From: Nansenia antarctica
Lineage: Eukaryota > Chordata > Actinopteri > Argentiniformes > Microstomatidae
DNA: 64,000 nt
Assembly (NCBI GenBank): GCA_963989245.1
Contig: OZ022351.1
Coordinates: 16,587,388 to 16,651,387 of the forward strand
Reading direction: 5' to 3'
The position numbers were made by a program, and so were the translations under genes. Of this stretch, positions 36,378 to 48,569 are shown in pieces (position 1 is the stretch's first letter; each line of letters opens with the position of its first letter). The notes under the pieces are model-generated. The model was not told the origin of the DNA, ran no database searches, and was given only the letters and a program-made list of their open reading frames with translations.

Positions 36378-36707
36378 TTAACACTAGAACAGCCATGGGT
36401 GGGATCATTTGACCCTGTGAGTATTTAAAAAAAAGATATATTTTTACTCTATCAAATTTCAGGACCCTAGATCCTAGATATGTGCGTACTACCACCCAGT
36501 ATCCTTACATTTTCAAAATCACCTCAGGATAAGCTAGTATAAAGCTATTTTGCTGTTTTTCTGTGTAGGAGGCAGGCCAATTTACAAGCCAGCCAACTAG
36601 TGGTCGTTGTGTGTAAATAGCAGCTTTCCATTGTAAAGACTATGGTCATTTGACCCCCGTGTCGGCTCTTATAGTAGGTAAAATAGGCACGTCTGTTCTA
36701 ATGTTAA
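36378..36707. mobile_element. piggyBac-like MITE bounded by TTAA
   Basis: The left end is TTAACACTAGAACAGCC and the right end is the complement of TTAACATTAGAACAGACG. A TTAA target duplication at both ends is the hallmark of the piggyBac superfamily. A subterminal gggatcatttgacc is mirrored by ggtcatttgacccc near 36650. At 330 bp with no open frame it is non-autonomous. A related copy lies at 53901-54189. Confidence 0.8.
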
Positions 36708-36829
36708 ATGTGGATTGGGGTCACTGAGTCCTCCTTTGTTCATTACTGTACCTGTTAATGCATAGGCCTACAAGTTATACATATACTACAAGCATAGAGT
36801 CATGACCTGCAGAATGATTAAATTGTCTT

Positions 36830-37385
36830 CCGGCTGGAGATTTCAAGTCTTTGGACTTGTTTCCATCTTCTTTTTGCACTTCTTTTGATTTTGTGTCTCT
36901 TTTTACTCAACTGTCTGAGTGTTCCTTTCAGTTGTTTGAGCATCCTTTTGAGGCCGGTCCAGCTAGAAAAGTATTCCATGAAATTGGTCATCAGTTTCCT
37001 TTCTTCCACAGTGATACTGTTCGCTGTCAACTGCTTTCGAACCTCTGCATCACTGGAGGAAAGGAGGAGTTCACTTCCTTTGGGATCTCTGGCCATTTAG
37101 CTTCTGGTTCTGACAGGTAATCAGGACCCTTCAGCCATCTCTTGGCGCTCAAGAAGACCTCCACATTCAAGTTCCTTGAGGCGTCGTCCGCTGGATTTTC
37201 TTTAGAGCTCACATATCTCCATTGTCATGGTCTGGACAGATCACGAATCACAGCTATTCTGTTTGCAACAAACGTTTGGAACCTCTTTGTTTCGTTGTTA
37301 ATGTACTTAAGCACTGTTTGGCTGTCTGTCCAAAACACAAAGTCTTCCATCTGGATCTGGAGCCGGCCTCTCTATCTAACCTCTA
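36830..37385 (-). pseudogene. BEL/Pao retrotransposon pol fragment
   Basis: On the minus strand the frame reads EDFVFWTDSQTVLKYINNET (RNase H-like segment with the WTDS motif). It continues through FVANRIAVIRDLS, an in-frame stop, and then WRYVSSKENPADDASR, the signature that follows RNase H in BEL/Pao elements. After a frameshift near 37080 it continues ARDPKGSELLLSS and KLMTNFMEYFSSWTGLKRML towards the integrase region. Reverse transcriptase, integrase core and LTRs are missing. The fragment is flanked by an imperfect direct repeat (36762-36825 and 37403-37455). Confidence 0.85.
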
Positions 37386-37459
37386 GGCTACGGCTGCGGA
37401 GTGCATAGGCCTATACACGTTGCATACAGTCATGAACTGCAGAATGATTCAATTTAAAT

Positions 37460-38460
37460 TGAAATGCAATTACCTAAAACAAATGCACTATGGATGTAGG
37501 AGCCATAGATTAGACTAGCCTGCATGTAATTCGAATCATCCTAATTATAGTACAAACAATTTCTACCTCTCAAATGACAACAAGGGATTTCTCTTTCAGT
37601 CTATTCGGTTTGACACTTATAGGATTATAGCTTTGAGTGCTTGTGGTTTACGTATCAGTTGAGCCCTCAGCAAGCTTTAACAAAGCACATTTTTTCCTTG
37701 CCTTGTGGAGGAAATATTAACACCCTGTTCGCAGGAAGTTTGACTAATTTGGCTCGCGTGTTTGTCTTTTTACGATTATTGAGCATCGTTAGCAGCTAAT
37801 CCGGAGCAGCTAATCCGACAGTTGCTAGCTCATTTCCTCGCGCGAACAGAACCGTTTCTTTAGCCACTGCTATCCTCAGGGTTTGATAGCAATGCTGTCT
37901 ATTGTGCTAGGCAACTGGCCTGCTAGCTGTCCTTTGCTGCTGCTGCACTAGTTTGCTATTTGGGTGAGTACCTTCTCTCAGAGTTGACTCACTACAGTCG
38001 TTGTGCCATGCTGCTTCCTAGCTCATGTCCACTTAACTGCTAACCACTGTGTTTTCCTTCACATAAAAATCATGTCCTCCGGTCTCCACCTGAGCCGAGA
38101 AACGCCTCTTCAAGTAGGCGGCTCCTCTGGGAGTACGCACTGATGAATGTGGTTGTGCTTTGTGGAAGACTTTTTTCAAGCCTGCCCCATGTTGCCTTGA
38201 TTTCCTCCATGCACAGACCGTCATTCTGGGCTACTCGTTGAAACCGCAGAACACCTCTCTGAGGGTGAGGCTCAACAGGACTCCTCTGGGGATGGTATGC
38301 ACACAAGCCAGCTGGCCTGCTAGCTCAGAGACTAGCAGGTGCGAACAAGGTGAAGATGTCGAACTTGACTTACAAAACATTGATATTCTTCTTTATTCAA
38401 CTGATAAGCGTTATAATTGGCCAAAAAAGGCATTCCAGCCGTTACGATAAATACACAACA
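37460..38460. other. single-copy sequence with a possible minus-strand coding remnant
   Basis: A minus-strand stretch at 38070-38306 reads MEEIKATWGRLEKSLPQ ... YSQRSRLLEEAFLGSGG. It looks coding-like but is unrecognised and ends at a stop. The rest has no identified feature. Confidence 0.35.
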
Positions 38461-38707
38461 GGGACTTTAAGCAGCGCCGGTTGAAGGGACGGCTACGGTG
38501 TTCGAGAATTCTTGCGCGTGTTTGTGTCTCGACACTTCCTGCCACTGTAGACGTATTACTGAGTACGGCAAACCAGTCGTTCTACCGTAGTAGACAGTTG
38601 GGCTACAACGGCAGGGCGTGGCGAGACCGAAACGCACATGCAAACATTTAACTTTTTTTTCCTCAAACACCGTAGCCGTCCCTTCAAACGTCACTGCTTG
38701 AAGTCCC
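38461..38707. mobile_element. MITE with 42-bp terminal inverted repeats
   Basis: Left arm 38461-38502 (gggactttaagcagc ... gggacggctacggtgtt) and right arm 38666-38707 (aacaccgtagccgtccc ... gcttgaagtccc) are complementary with about four mismatches. The 247-bp element has no coding frame. The termini begin (CA)GGGACTT, loosely hAT-like, but no 8-bp target duplication is evident. Superfamily unassigned. Confidence 0.75.
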
Positions 38708-39196
38708 TTACTATTAGCGCAGCTACCTCTAGCTAGCTTTTATATGCCAGCCAGTTAGAGTTTTGTTTACTGGGTTGCCATTCAAATCATTATCCCATAA
38801 CTATTAACGAACCTGCGTCCCTACCTACGGTACTAGTGAATAGTGAACTGGGCATAAACCAATACATCACGAAAAAAAAAAAACTAGTACCATCGCTTGT
38901 GGTTGTTGAATTGTTGCTGTCAGTGTAAAACTATTGTATAAAAGCAATAACACACTCAAGGGTGTGCTATATCTAGAATATTGTAAAGGCTGTGATGATC
39001 GATGGCACTCAGCTCTTATTGCGTAATTAAAAGTCGAGCTGACTGCAGGATTCAAGTAGAGACAATTGAATGCCCTAGGAGAATCCGAGGACTCGGTCTA
39101 ACAGTGAAGTTGTAGCTAGTTATGAGAGCACGCTACAGTCCACTTCTGACAGTCAGTACATAAAGAGTGGAAAGGATAAAATGGCCATGCTTGCCT

Positions 39197-39330
39197 ATAT
39201 ACATACAGAACAGTATACACCTTGGAGGTATAGAAAGGTCCTATATACATATAGTACAGTACACCTTAGAGGTATAGAAAGGTCCTATTTACATACAGTA
39301 CAGTACACCGTAGAGGTACAGAAAGCTCAG
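39197..39330. repeat. 45-bp tandem repeat, three copies
   Basis: The unit contains tacagtacagtacacc and gaggtatagaaaggtcc. Confidence 0.85.
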
Positions 39331-39494
39331 CTACTCTACCCGCCCCCATGGCGCCTCCCATTACCCAGGAACAATGACCCCTCGACCCGAGCTGATGAAC
39401 TTATAGGGTTGGCCTGTGAAACGTCCAACCTAGGCTCCGAATGCCTGCCTCCGAATGTGGTCGCCACGATTCAGAGTGCTACGGCAACCATCCA

Positions 39495-39665
39495 TCAGGG
39501 GTCTTTACGACCTGAAACTGAGACTTTTTGAGTATAGGAGTGAGAGCTGTAAGACGGTGCCTTTTCAGAGCCTTCTCTCTGCGATCCTCTCCTTCGTACA
39601 GGACCTGCTCGATAAGGCCAAAAGCCTTCTCCTCCACAGTAAAAGGCTACATGGCAGCCATGTTG
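39495..39665 (-). pseudogene. unidentified coding-like remnant
   Basis: On the minus strand a 56-codon stop-free stretch reads PFTVEEKAFGLIEQVLYEGE, DRREKALKRHRLTALTPILK and KSQFQVVKTPDGWLP. Unlike nearby chance frames it has balanced, amphipathic composition without low complexity. Stops bound it on both sides. It may be a transposon-derived or retroposed fragment. I do not recognise the family. Confidence 0.35.
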
Positions 39666-39669
39666 TTTC

Positions 39670-42600
39670 AGTGGGTCTCCTGGGGTGCACCCCCCCTTGT
39701 CTGTCATTGTATGGACATGAATCGTGCCATCTTCTAGTATTATCTGGTGACCTCTCTAATTTAGAAATCCCCCCCCCCCGACGTCTGTGTTCCGTGTGGC
39801 GCATTCGGACAGGATAAGCAAAGTTTGTCTTTTACTGCAATATTCTTCTGCTGGTATTCACTCTCGTTTTGAGCTTCAGGTGCTGGCAGGTGTATCCCAG
39901 TCACAGGTGTGTGATTTATTCAGTGCCGATCCCATAGGAGCCAGTGCCGATCCCATATCTCCAGAATCTGGGACCTAACTCCATCCTCCAGGATATATAT
40001 CTATGTAGCTTAGTGGTGGTCAGCCTACTTCTGACCAGACAGACCCACACCACTGTTTATAAACACAGATGTACGATTGGATACGATTCACGATACTGGG
40101 TTCACGATATGATTTTCTCACGATTTCTTAACAAAATGAGATTGCAGACAAATTATGACTGAAAAAGATTTGTATTTATTTATTTTTTAAAAATAACGAC
40201 AAAATTGTGTATTTTCTTTCTGAGGTAGGGTATAACTACGATAGGGTATAACCTTTCTCGCTGCAGACACAGGCCCCTCATCACACTGCTCCTTTTGCAG
40301 AGTGCACTGTCGCCCCATACTGGCTCTCTGTTTTGCCTTGTGGGTGGTTGGTAACCCTATGATCTTCGTGACATTTCACTGTGACATTTCACATTGCACA
40401 AACTCACAAAAGTATAAAAACCAAGCTCGTAAAAAAAAAATAACACCACTAAAATATGCTCGCTCCACTCGTAATGCCGCTTCTCTCTTCAAATCGCCTC
40501 AGCTCGCCATGGACTTCGTGCTCTGAGTAACCGTAATATATGGGTAGAAAGTGCAGCTTCTCTGCTTTCAGGAACCGTTGCATCAATATTTTGATAGCAC
40601 ATATAGTTTTGGTTTTACGGTAATGAGAACGAGTGCTGTCGGTTTTTAAGGGTTAAAAGAGTTATTGCGATTCATTTTTCATTTCACCGATTTCAGTCGT
40701 CTCATATTTGTAGCGATAATTAACTGTCTCGCAATGCATCGTTACTTCCCTATTCATAATCCAACAATAGTGCTGCTTAAAATAATGACTTCTCACCCCC
40801 GGACAGACGAGGTCTGAATCCTCCTGAGGAGGCATTAGAAAGTAAGCCATCACTCACTTGTCACCCAAATGGCTTTCTTCATCAAAGGTGCTCCTCTCAT
40901 CTCTTAATGTGGTTAACTGAGCAGGTTATTATAGTTAGGTATAGAGTAGTTGAGTCTTTTAACATTATTGGCAATTGGTGAACCAAAATAATTAAACTAC
41001 TTAAGTGTCTTGTGTTTAGCTACTGTCGTACTGCACTGTTTAGATCAAGGCGATCTGTTTAATGAGTGAGACTGCAGAGGCTAATACAAAGGTTCTCCGA
41101 GCTCAATCTCATTTGCCACCCACAGTTAACTGCAGAGGGAACTTCAGGGGAACACTAAATCTACTCTGGTGTTTTTTGGAGTACAATTGACAGGAACACC
41201 CCCCCACACAACTACTCACTCTGCAATCACTTTGAAACACATTTGTCATCCCACCAATAGTAGTATTATAAATGTGTTCGTACCGTGTTCACTTTTGTGT
41301 TCTACTGTCAAGGCAACACACAGCAACACAGCATGAATATAATCCACCCAAGATAAAAGAAACAACGACTATACACTATATATATATAGTATAGAATTCA
41401 ATTGTCATTCAATTGAATGGGAAAGTGTGTCCAAACCTTTGACTGGTGCTGTATATAATATACTCTTCCAGGATGAAAGAGAGAAACAGATAGCAGATCA
41501 AAGAGCGTCTCGATAAAGCTTGAATAAAACATCAAGATTTACACCCGCGTCATCGGACAGGAAAATACACTACCACCACCATTTCTTTCCCGTTTGCTAA
41601 TTTACAAATTCACAGGGGCTGTGGGTGCTTTTGTGCTTGCCGGAGCATGCTAGCAGAAGCAATGAGGCAAGTGGAATAACATTAGAACGTTGTTTGAAAC
41701 TGCAATCTAGAGAGCAGGTAGCAGAGTGCAGACCCGATCAAGTGCATAACTAACGACTTTGCTCCAAATGTCAGTGGAGATGTGGGGGCTAGACACGCGG
41801 CTGGTTAGCCAAGATCACACAACACATATCAATCATCGGGCCACAGCCAAACAAAAGCACATTTTCCGGGTGAGTGCAAAGGAAAACGAGAGATAAAAAG
41901 AATCAAATAGGGCAGGACATGAAATAAAGCCATTATACAGGGTAGAGGGCCTTAATCCCGTCTGAGGGTGCGTTCAAGTCAGTCAGGATGAAAAGAGAAG
42001 CAACATGCAAGTCCCCTTTTTCTTTTTTTTTCCTGTCTAAAATGAACTTAAGTATTTGCACAGCATATTTAAACAGACTGCTTTGCCCGTGGCCAAATAG
42101 AATTGTAAAATGGTTTTCGGTAATGTAATAGTACTTTCTTTCACACTCTGGAGACAGCTTTCACTTCACACTTTGCTTTAAGCATTTTACTATTCAATTA
42201 AATTATATCCCAGAGTATGCCAATAGAATAACAACATGTCCTTCAAATTACAGGTGGATAAAGTGTTATCTCATATCAGAAAAGACCACCAGTTCTGTGA
42301 GGTGATAGATGTTTACAACAATGCCCCCCTGAGGACATTTAGAGTAAAGCAGAGGACCTCTTTGCAGTAAATAATGATAATAACACATTCTAAATATTCA
42401 ATATTATTTAAAAAAAAACTAAAAAATAAACCAGTTCACCGATGTACACTCCAGTGGAGCTGGTTAATCTCTAGCTGTCTTTAGATGTACTGTATACCAC
42501 CAAGCAGGCCTACAATAACATTACAATTGTATTATTCACTTCATTTTGAAGAACCGTCGCCCGAGTGAGTATAGTTTGTATGCTGTCTTGCAGGCTGAGA

Positions 42601-42725
42601 GATCTGGTTTGATCAACAAGCTTGAGGTTATATGTAATTGATGCGCTAAATGCCTTCTCTACCCGACTTCATCCTGTAATTCACGCCCTAAGTCTCCCGA
42701 TTAATCATACATTCACTCTGGTCCC
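39670..42725. other. mostly single-copy AT-rich intronic sequence
   Basis: It includes a degenerate repeat of acgattcacgatac words (40065-40120) of a type seen in fish transposons and a Tc1-like terminus (41395-41453). 40860-41180 and 41470-42420 are long repeat-free stretches where conserved non-coding sequence could lie. No exon was recognised. Confidence 0.4.
41395..41453. mobile_element. Tc1-like right terminus, solo
   Basis: attgaatgggaaagtgtgtc followed by caaacctttgactggtgctg and tata is the familiar outer end of a second fish Tc1-like family (cagtaccagtcaaaagtttg on the other strand). Only this end is present. Confidence 0.65.
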
Positions 42726-42726
42726 A

Positions 42727-42727
<1 letters not shown>

Positions 42728-42804
<77 letters not shown>
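42728..42804. repeat. (CA)n microsatellite
   Basis: CA repeat with one CG step. Confidence 0.95.
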
Positions 42805-42806
<2 letters not shown>

Positions 42807-42989
42807 TTCTCTCCCTCTTCACCCACCCTCTCATCTCTCCCATACTCTATCTTGTCTTCCTCACTTTTGCTTCAGGATCAGCTTGCCAGATACTTAAAAA
42901 GTCAGCACTTTTTCCTCTCTTCAAGCACTTGCTCTCCCGTCACATCTCTCTATCTCCTTCTCTCCCCGTCTCTATTGCTCTCTCTCTCT

Positions 42990-44580
42990 ATGTATGTGAG
43001 CCCTCAGAGAGTAGTGGTGGAAGCACACAGCAGCACGAGACCTGATAATCCCAAAGCATCTATAATGATATCACACAAGCTTTGGCCAGTTAACTGAACT
43101 TATTAATTGGTAGATGAATCAACCGATGCTGCTATCAAGTGATCCACTGAATCATTTAATCAACCAGCAGGCCCAACAACAGTGACCACAGACCATTAGC
43201 ACCGGGCAGACACATTAAAGGATTAGACCAATCACATTGAAGAGAACACATGCTGTAATCACGGAGGCGCCCATGTTCATTCCTTCACGGGACCGCTGGA
43301 GCGTTGAGTACGTGCCTTTTTTGAACCCCTTGTAAAGCAGCGACGCTCACTCAAAAAACTGGACACAGAGGGACCTTCGCCTTGTTCCCCCCCCCCCTCC
43401 CGAGAACAGAGAAGTAGCATTTCACCGTTCTCTCTTTGTATCCTCTTTTCTCTTTACGGACTGAGATGGTTAATTGGCCCGACGTGTTTAACAAGAGTCT
43501 CTCCCGACGTCTTTCAGCATCAGTTATGGCTCTGAGAGGCTCAATCAGACGCATCCTCTAAACAATTACATGAGTTTAAACAACGAGGAGTTAGTACCCA
43601 ACCAAGCAAATGATTACATCCGTGTTTTATGCAGTCGATAGCCATCTCCAAATTAGAAATGAGAAGACCGTATCCATGCATTTTTGGGGGAGTTGATTAT
43701 TCTGTTGTGTTGTGATATATAAGTTATATGACGGTGAAATAAATAAGCCGTTAGGAGAGAGAACATGAAAGTGCTTAGATAATGATTGCTTCATCGGCCT
43801 GTCATGGTTAGACCTGTTGTAGATGAGATCAGATGTATTTCTTGTTAAACGAACTTTACAAACAACAAATGCATGACATTAAACTGACGCATGCTATTGT
43901 TGTACATTCTCTCGAGAAGACTGACATCTTACAAACTTTATAAATAATACGTGATGGGATAAACTGATTGGCAGACAAATGTGACATATTCAATATTAGA
44001 TGAGTTGAGTTCAATTATATGAGCTAGACTTGCAGTTCCTATTGATTTGATGACTTATTTGCATATTTTCGTACCGACTGACATTCCATTTGGGAAAACA
44101 TTACAAACAATCTGTCTTCCCTGGGCCTGCGCAGCTCTTGACAGACTCACACAACAATCCCACAGTGGCAGCCTGAAATTACACCTCCTTTTAGGGACAC
44201 TTAGATTGCTTTTTTGATCGCTAATTTAAGAGTTGTAACGGTATTTTGTAAGAAAACAAAACGTTTAATGAAATCAAGAATCAAATGCAGCTCTTTGTCA
44301 GTGACAGATCTCAGAGAAGTGACTTTAAGAGCCCCTCATTATTCGAGAGAGAGAGGCTGCAGACAGATCTAAACAACCCACACTGAGACGTCTGACATCC
44401 CTCATCCTCAAACATCTTAGGGGCTATTCTTTTATGTATTTGCAATACAAGAGTGAGCAAGTATGTACTGTAATCCTGTTATGGATCAGCTGTATCTATG
44501 TGCTCTATATGCCTGTGCATCTGTGTGAGTGATTGGATGTGTTTGAATCTTGAGTGGACGGTGGAAGGGTTGGGTAAGCG
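42990..44580. other. repeat-free sequence; possible conserved non-coding block at 43080-43330
   Basis: About 1.6 kb without simple repeats or transposon ends. 43080-43330 contains TAAT/ATTA and gatgaatcaaccgatg-type words. No exon was recognised. Confidence 0.35.
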
Positions 44581-44735
44581 CATGTGTGTGTGTGTGCGTG
44601 TTTGTTTGTGTGTGTGTGTGTGTGTGTGTCTGTGTGTCTGTGTGTCTGTGTGTCTGTATCTGTGCCCGTGTGTGTGCCCGTTGTTTGTGTGTGTGCGCAC
44701 GTGTGTGTGTGTGTGTGTGTGCGCACTTGTGTGTA
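44581..44735. repeat. GT array with CTGTGTGT variants
   Basis: GT repeat with tgtgtgtctgtgtgtctg words and two gcgcac palindromic steps. Confidence 0.9.
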
Positions 44736-45654
44736 TTAAGAGGATGCAGTCTCAGCATAAAGCCGTGGGGATTAGTGGAGAGACCTGGGGGCCAGCCAAG
44801 CAGGCGGTGTGCAGACGCACTCTGAGTAGGAGATCAGCGGGCGAAGACCTGGTCAAACACGCAAAAGACATGAGGAGGAGGACGTCACTCATACAAGCAA
44901 TTGTATGTTCTGGTCAAGGTCATCATTATCAACCTTCACCATCCACCTACTGGCTATCACAGAATATCACCCTACTACTATATACTGTCATGTAGTACAA
45001 GCAATACCTCTCTGCAACAACCTTGACACATTGGGGTGAAACATCCATCATCGTCCATAAAAAGACAACCTGTTGTGTTGTTCACGACCACATAACACAC
45101 ATCTCTTAGCACGGTGTAACTTACTCCATACACAGTGTTGACCGTTACATGCTGTCATTCAGCCAGTTATTAGGAGTTAAATAACACAGCGCTGTCCTTA
45201 TAGTACATTACTTTCGACACCAAGCCTAAGGCAATATCGCCTCGTTTCCACAAGGGAATTGTGGTGTTCCGAAGTGTTGTCTCTCTCTAGAGAATGTCAC
45301 TGATAAGAAAGCGCTAGGCCTAGTGCCTGTGGGTAGATTGTAGTAAGCAACACGTCAGTGGTATGGAACGGGGCTGTCATTAGGGATAACCTGACTGTAC
45401 CGTAACTTCCTGGCCCCACACACACGCACATATGCAACACTGTACTCTAAAGATCTACACACTATACAAGTGTGTCTACATTATGCCTCTACTCTACAAT
45501 TAAAACACACAGGTAAAGATAAATACATTTCCTCTGAGGTGCACTGAAAATTCCTTTAAACCCAATCGAATTTTCTCACAGACTGCCCTCACACAAGCCC
45601 ACAATCCATATGCTACATAACACCACTGGTTCTGGTCGCAGGTCGCAGGTGGTT
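44736..45654. other. single-copy intronic sequence
   Basis: Nothing recognised. Confidence 0.4.
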
Positions 45655-45870
45655 GGTTACATTTACATTACATCTTTGGCATTTAGCAGACGCCTTTATC
45701 CAAAGTCGACTTACAACAAATACATTTTTGTCTAAGTAAGTGAATCATCTATCTATCAATCATCGCAAGAACAAGTAATAGTCACCTATGCTCGGAGCCA
45801 GAGGCCATTTGGCAGTCAAAATGCTTTTTAAAAATGATTATTTACAGTAGAGACATTCCACTGGGGGGGT
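45655..45870 (-). mobile_element. V-SINE/LINE-tail repeat, second copy
   Basis: tttggcatttagcagacgcc and tttatccaaagtcgacttac form the tail. It then shares ctaagtaagtgaatcatcta and agaacaagtaat with the 33505 copy. Confidence 0.7.
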
Positions 45871-45962
45871 ACAGGGGACATGATGCCAATGGTCCATCAT
45901 GACAATCTACCCCGCAGAAACGGTTCAGGTTCTGGTAGTTAGGCGCCAAGCTATTCATTGTC

Positions 45963-47179
45963 TTAACCCTTGTGCTATGTTCACTTTTTGGACCCTTTGG
46001 TACTGTTCGGGTCAAATTGATCATTGGGGTTTTAAAAGCACTTGTCCTGACACGATGTTCCTAGTCCCAAGGGTGACCTGTACAAGGGAGTATGCTCAGG
46101 GTGCAAGATAGCCCCACAATAGCCCATAATAGTAAAGGGTGCCTCTTGTGGGCACAAAAAGGTACTGTACCCAATAATGCACAATAGGTACTGTGTACAC
46201 ATTCAAAAGTGCATATCTTTTCTTCTGGTGGATCTAGGGGGCTGCCCATTGGAGAGGCTTGAGCAGACAATGCCTAGTAACAACCCTCAAAGTGTCAGAC
46301 CTCTGGGCATAGGTGGGGCCGAACAGCAGCATGATGAGTAGAAGCATTTTTTACGGACATGAGGCTCCTAACTTGCAAAGTCCACTATAATAAAGACTTG
46401 GGTGTCATAAATCATACTTATCTAGGAACGATTGAAATGAAACAATGTTTTCATCGATGTTTATTATTTTGAACTTATATTCTCTATAGATTTTCACATT
46501 TATCTAATTATAATCAAATCTGTAAAGAAAATACAGGTGATGAACAAGAGTAGAAATGCAAGAGCCAAACTAAGTTTGTTTTTGTCACTAGCTATGAAAT
46601 ACATCTCTAAACATGTCTGCAAATGCTGAAATGCTGCACAAAACATGACCGGAATGTACACTGTTTTCACTGTCACTCTAGAAATACAGTATATATCAGA
46701 AAAATAGTTCTGAAATAACACTGGTTACAATTGTGTGTGCATGGGCATGCCTGTCTGCACAACACTTGAAGCACATAATTTGACAGTATGTGTACCTCAA
46801 ATGTACTTTTTGCAGTTACTGCATGCGGTCTGTACAAGAAAATGTAAAAATGTTTACAATGTGGCACTTCAAAGGGTAAAGAGTGCGAGAGCAGATGCTG
46901 GAAAGCCAGAGCAGAGGTGTGTGAGTGAGTGAGTGTCAGTGTGAGTGTGTGTATGTTTCTGTGTGTCTCTGTGTATGCGGGTCAAATCGACCCGAACATC
47001 TTATCAAGGACATAAATGTGTTGGGGTATTATAACGTGTGTACTCACATTTTTTTTCTCCATTTACATGTTTTTCATAGAAAATAAGGCAAGGCCATGGA
47101 GTTTCAGATTGAAAAGATGTATTCTTGTAGCATTTCTCTTTCAATAAAAATGTTGACCCGAACATCACACATGCGTTAA
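45963..47179. mobile_element. piggyBac-like element, 1.2 kb, decayed
   Basis: The left end is TTAACCCTTGTGCTATGTTC and the right end is the complement of TTAACGCATGTGTGATGTTC, so both ends start with TTAA. Subterminal copies of gttcgggtcaaattgatc and its complement gggtcaaatcgacccgaac (near 46980) are arranged as inverted repeats. No intact transposase remains. Near 46825-46930 a + strand stretch reads VCTRKCKNVYNVALQ, which loosely resembles the Cys-rich C-terminus of piggyBac transposases. I regard that as tentative. Confidence 0.75.
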
Positions 47180-47407
47180 GGCTGTGTCTGTCAGGGACAC
47201 ACAGGAGAGGTGTACCGAAACAAACTCCATCAACGCATCTCTGTGATGCGTGTATGTTTGTGGGAACCAAACTTTTTACCACTGTCTATCTTATCTATTT
47301 GCATGTGACATAGATTACAGGGACAGTGATGTCTGATTTTTTCTTGTGATCAATACCCCCCCACGCTAGTGGACGTCCTGCCTCTCTGCCTCTCTGCCTC
47401 TCTGCCC

Positions 47408-47645
47408 GGTGTATGTGGCTCAAGAGGTAGGGCCAGCGTCTAATGATCGTGAGGTCGGCGGTTCGATCCCCGGCTTCTTGTATCGAGGTGTGCTTGGGCA
47501 AGACACTGAACCCCAAATTGGTCCCAATGAGCGGGTCCGCGCCTTGCATGGTAGCTTGCCGCCATTGGTGTGTGAATGTATGGGTGAATGAGAGGCCGTT
47601 GTAAAGCTCTTTTGAATAAGGCGCTATATACGTCTATTTACCGTT
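47408..47645 (+). mobile_element. tRNA-derived SINE, full length
   Basis: A tRNA-like head (gtggctcaagaggtaggg A-box region; cggcggttcgatccccgg B-box region) is followed by gcttgggcaagacactgaac, gtagcttgccgccattggtg and the 3' end gaataaggcgctatatacg. It is the same family as 14757-14990 and 56036-56198 and the best-preserved of the three. Confidence 0.85.
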
Positions 47646-47689
47646 ACCACAAACATGATCATTTGACCAAATGTTGACCCTCAGGGTTC

Positions 47690-48282
47690 ACCCTTCCCCT
47701 CCTCCCCTCCACCATGTCGTCTCAGTAGAGGATTCTGTTATGTTTGTGATAAGAAGCACACACCACATCATAGCATAGCTTCACTGTGTTCTTTACTGAG
47801 TATCAACAACAGACCAAAGCAATACATCACAGATATATGGGCTCATCACTTAGGCGTCACATCACGATCACAGAGCAATCGATCATATATACATCATCAT
47901 CGTAACAGAGCAACCAAACCCTGAGCATCCCAATGATCTCTTATGTGTGGACGTAACGGACTCGACACTCTTCTAACCCCTGAACACCACTAAAGATCAA
48001 AGACAGACCCACAACACACACTCACAACTCCAGACGCTTCCTCAACAAGTGAGGAATACACATGACAACGTCATGAGCAATGTGGGCCAATTATCCTTAA
48101 ACTTGCCGTATGTACTGTAGCCTTTCCTAGCGAGCTGCCCATCATAGGCCTTTGGTTCTGGAGAGAAGGGTAGAGGGTCCCGCGCCCGCCCTTGGGAGAG
48201 CCAACTAGAACCAACCAGAACCAACCAGTCAATATCTGAGCACAGAGGGTACTTATCCAAGGACGTTGCCTTTTCTGCCGTC
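47690..48282. other. single-copy sequence
   Basis: No exon, RNA gene or transposon was recognised. Confidence 0.4.
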
Positions 48283-48284
48283 AC

Positions 48285-48382
<98 letters not shown>

Positions 48383-48387
48383 TCTAA
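48283..48387. repeat. (CT)n microsatellite, about 48 units
   Basis: Near-pure CT run. Confidence 0.97.
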
Positions 48388-48569
48388 GGATTCTGTCTTC
48401 AATTTGTCCTATACTAATGAGCCCTGACTTACACAGACAGACATGACAGGTCTGTCTTGATAACCCTGGCTTGGTTCACTCATTCCTTCATGGAGCTAAG
48501 ACCTTTTGATTCTAAGTTGAGTTTAAAGAGGGTTTATTATTTATGCGAAATTAATGTTGACTTTGAAAC

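Noticed and set aside
42877..42901. Acceptor-like cttttgcttcag followed by DQLARYLK
   Set aside because: The donor (aaaaagtcag) is weak, the length is not a multiple of three for a cassette, and the peptide is not known from neurexins.
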